64,000 nt of DNA from Halobellus rarus (GTDB taxonomy: Archaea > Halobacteriota > Halobacteria > Halobacteriales > Haloferacaceae): assembly GCF_024494595.1 (NCBI RefSeq), contig NZ_JANHDI010000001.1:496001-560000 (forward strand). The letters are read 5' to 3'. This document shows positions 63,504-64,000 of the stretch, one piece after another; the stretch's first letter is position 1; each line of letters begins with the position of its first letter. The position numbers were made by a program, and so were the translations under genes. The notes under the pieces were generated by a model. It saw nothing but the letters and a program-made list of their open reading frames with translations. It ran no database searches and was not told where the DNA came from.

Positions 63504-64000
63504 TCACAGTCCAGTCGGGTGTTCGAGCACCGTCGTCTCGACGCCCCACCCCGAAACGAGGTCGGCGAGCGCCTCGACGCCGAACGTCTCCGTCGCGTAG
63601 TGACCGGCGAGGAAAACGGTTACTCCGGCCTCGCGGGCCTCGTGGTAGACCTGCTGTTTCCCCTCGCCGGTGACGAGGGCGTCGACGCCCGCCTCGGCCG
63701 CTTCGCCGAGCCAATCCACGCCGGAACCGGTAACGATCGCGACCGCTCGGATCTCCTCGGGACCGAAGTCGAGCACGTGGGGGTCCCGACCGCCGGTGTC
63801 GAGACCGGCGAGTCGCTCTCGCAGTTCCGCGACGCCGTAGGCGTCCGACGCGCGGCCGCGCTGACCGATCGTGACGGGACCCAAGGACCCGAACGGCTCG
63901 CGGGTGTCGGCGTCGAGACCGAGGTAATCGGCGAGTCCGGCGGCGTTCCCGAGTTCCTGGTGCCCGTCGAGCGGGAGGTGTGAAACGTACAGCGCGAGGT
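63504..64000 (-). CDS. Nif3-family protein (partial, N-terminus beyond the edge)
   Basis: The visible 165 codons belong to a gene entering from the right edge. Reading in frame from 63999, LALYVSHLPLDGHQELGNAA is the Nif3/YqgF-region metal motif (SHLPLDGH). The C-terminal part has VTGEGKQQVYHEAREAGV, then LAGHYATETFGVEALADLV, with His and Glu as di-metal ligands. Nif3/NIF3L1 proteins form hexameric rings, with GTP cyclohydrolase- or phosphodiesterase-like activities suggested. The roughly 85-90 N-terminal residues are outside the window. Confidence 0.88.
   Translation of the reverse strand, partial: LALYVSHLPLDGHQELGNAAGLADYLGLDADTREPFGSLGPVTIGQRGRASDAYGVAELRERLAGLDTGGRDPHVLDFGPEEIRAVAIVTGSGVDWLGEAAEAGVDALVTGEGKQQVYHEAREAGVTVFLAGHYATETFGVEALADLVSGWGVETTVLEHPTGL

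Overview
The window is chromosomal DNA from an extremely halophilic archaeon (class Halobacteria). The evidence is the very acidic, high-GC proteome, archaeal r-proteins (L32e, L19e, S4e) in the S10-spc order, SecY, HMG-CoA reductase, deoxyhypusine synthase, aIF2-beta, and a sensory rhodopsin II/HtrII pair. Many genes lack a Shine-Dalgarno leader and instead have an AT-rich TATA-like box about 25-32 bases before the start codon, as expected for leaderless archaeal transcripts. I do not assign a genus.

Layout. 1-15.6 kb is a mosaic of housekeeping and membrane genes: a DoxX-like protein, a large Tat lipoprotein, an MFS carrier, a remnant of a sensor kinase, a cluster of repeats built on the 3' end of tRNA-Pro, an SLC13/TrkA-C carrier, a zinc-finger Ski2-like helicase, a CBS site-2 protease, a CinA/MoaB-like protein, two tandem type IV pilins, a CBS protein, an AI-2E permease and a Yip1-like protein. 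After tRNA-Gly, 16.0-30.6 kb is one long co-directional ribosomal superoperon: a SPOUT-type protein, L3 to L15, RNase P protein Rnp1, and SecY. Most junctions overlap by 1-10 bases or lie within 5 bases, so translation is probably coupled. The 58-residue S14 gene is included.

30.7-45.1 kb carries a tRNA methylthiotransferase, a CDF metal exporter, map-HIT, a locus resembling quinone/electrophile defence (HxlR regulator, glyoxalase-fold dioxygenase, esterase, DsbA-like protein), a sulfatase-fold protein, icd, hmgA, pyrF, a glutaredoxin-like protein and a cobalamin adenosyltransferase. tRNA-Val (45.2 kb) borders a one-directional accessory cluster to 50.1 kb: a glycosyltransferase, an orphan membrane ORF, an ATP-grasp ligase, and an asparagine-synthase-like enzyme with no N-terminal catalytic cysteine. 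This cluster is the best candidate for an undescribed pathway.

50.3-64 kb contains a voltage-gated K+ channel with a C-terminal zinc ribbon, a MetE-like methyltransferase, a membrane-anchored protein made almost entirely of a Val/Thr/Glu helical repeat, a phosphate permease, a CNNM/CorC protein, a PIN-domain toxin-antitoxin pair, aIF2-beta with a TRAM domain, deoxyhypusine synthase (eIF5A maturation), and the htrII-sopII phototaxis operon. A Nif3-family gene runs off the right edge.

Functions are from motif recognition by eye; no database search was run. Start codons are the least certain part.
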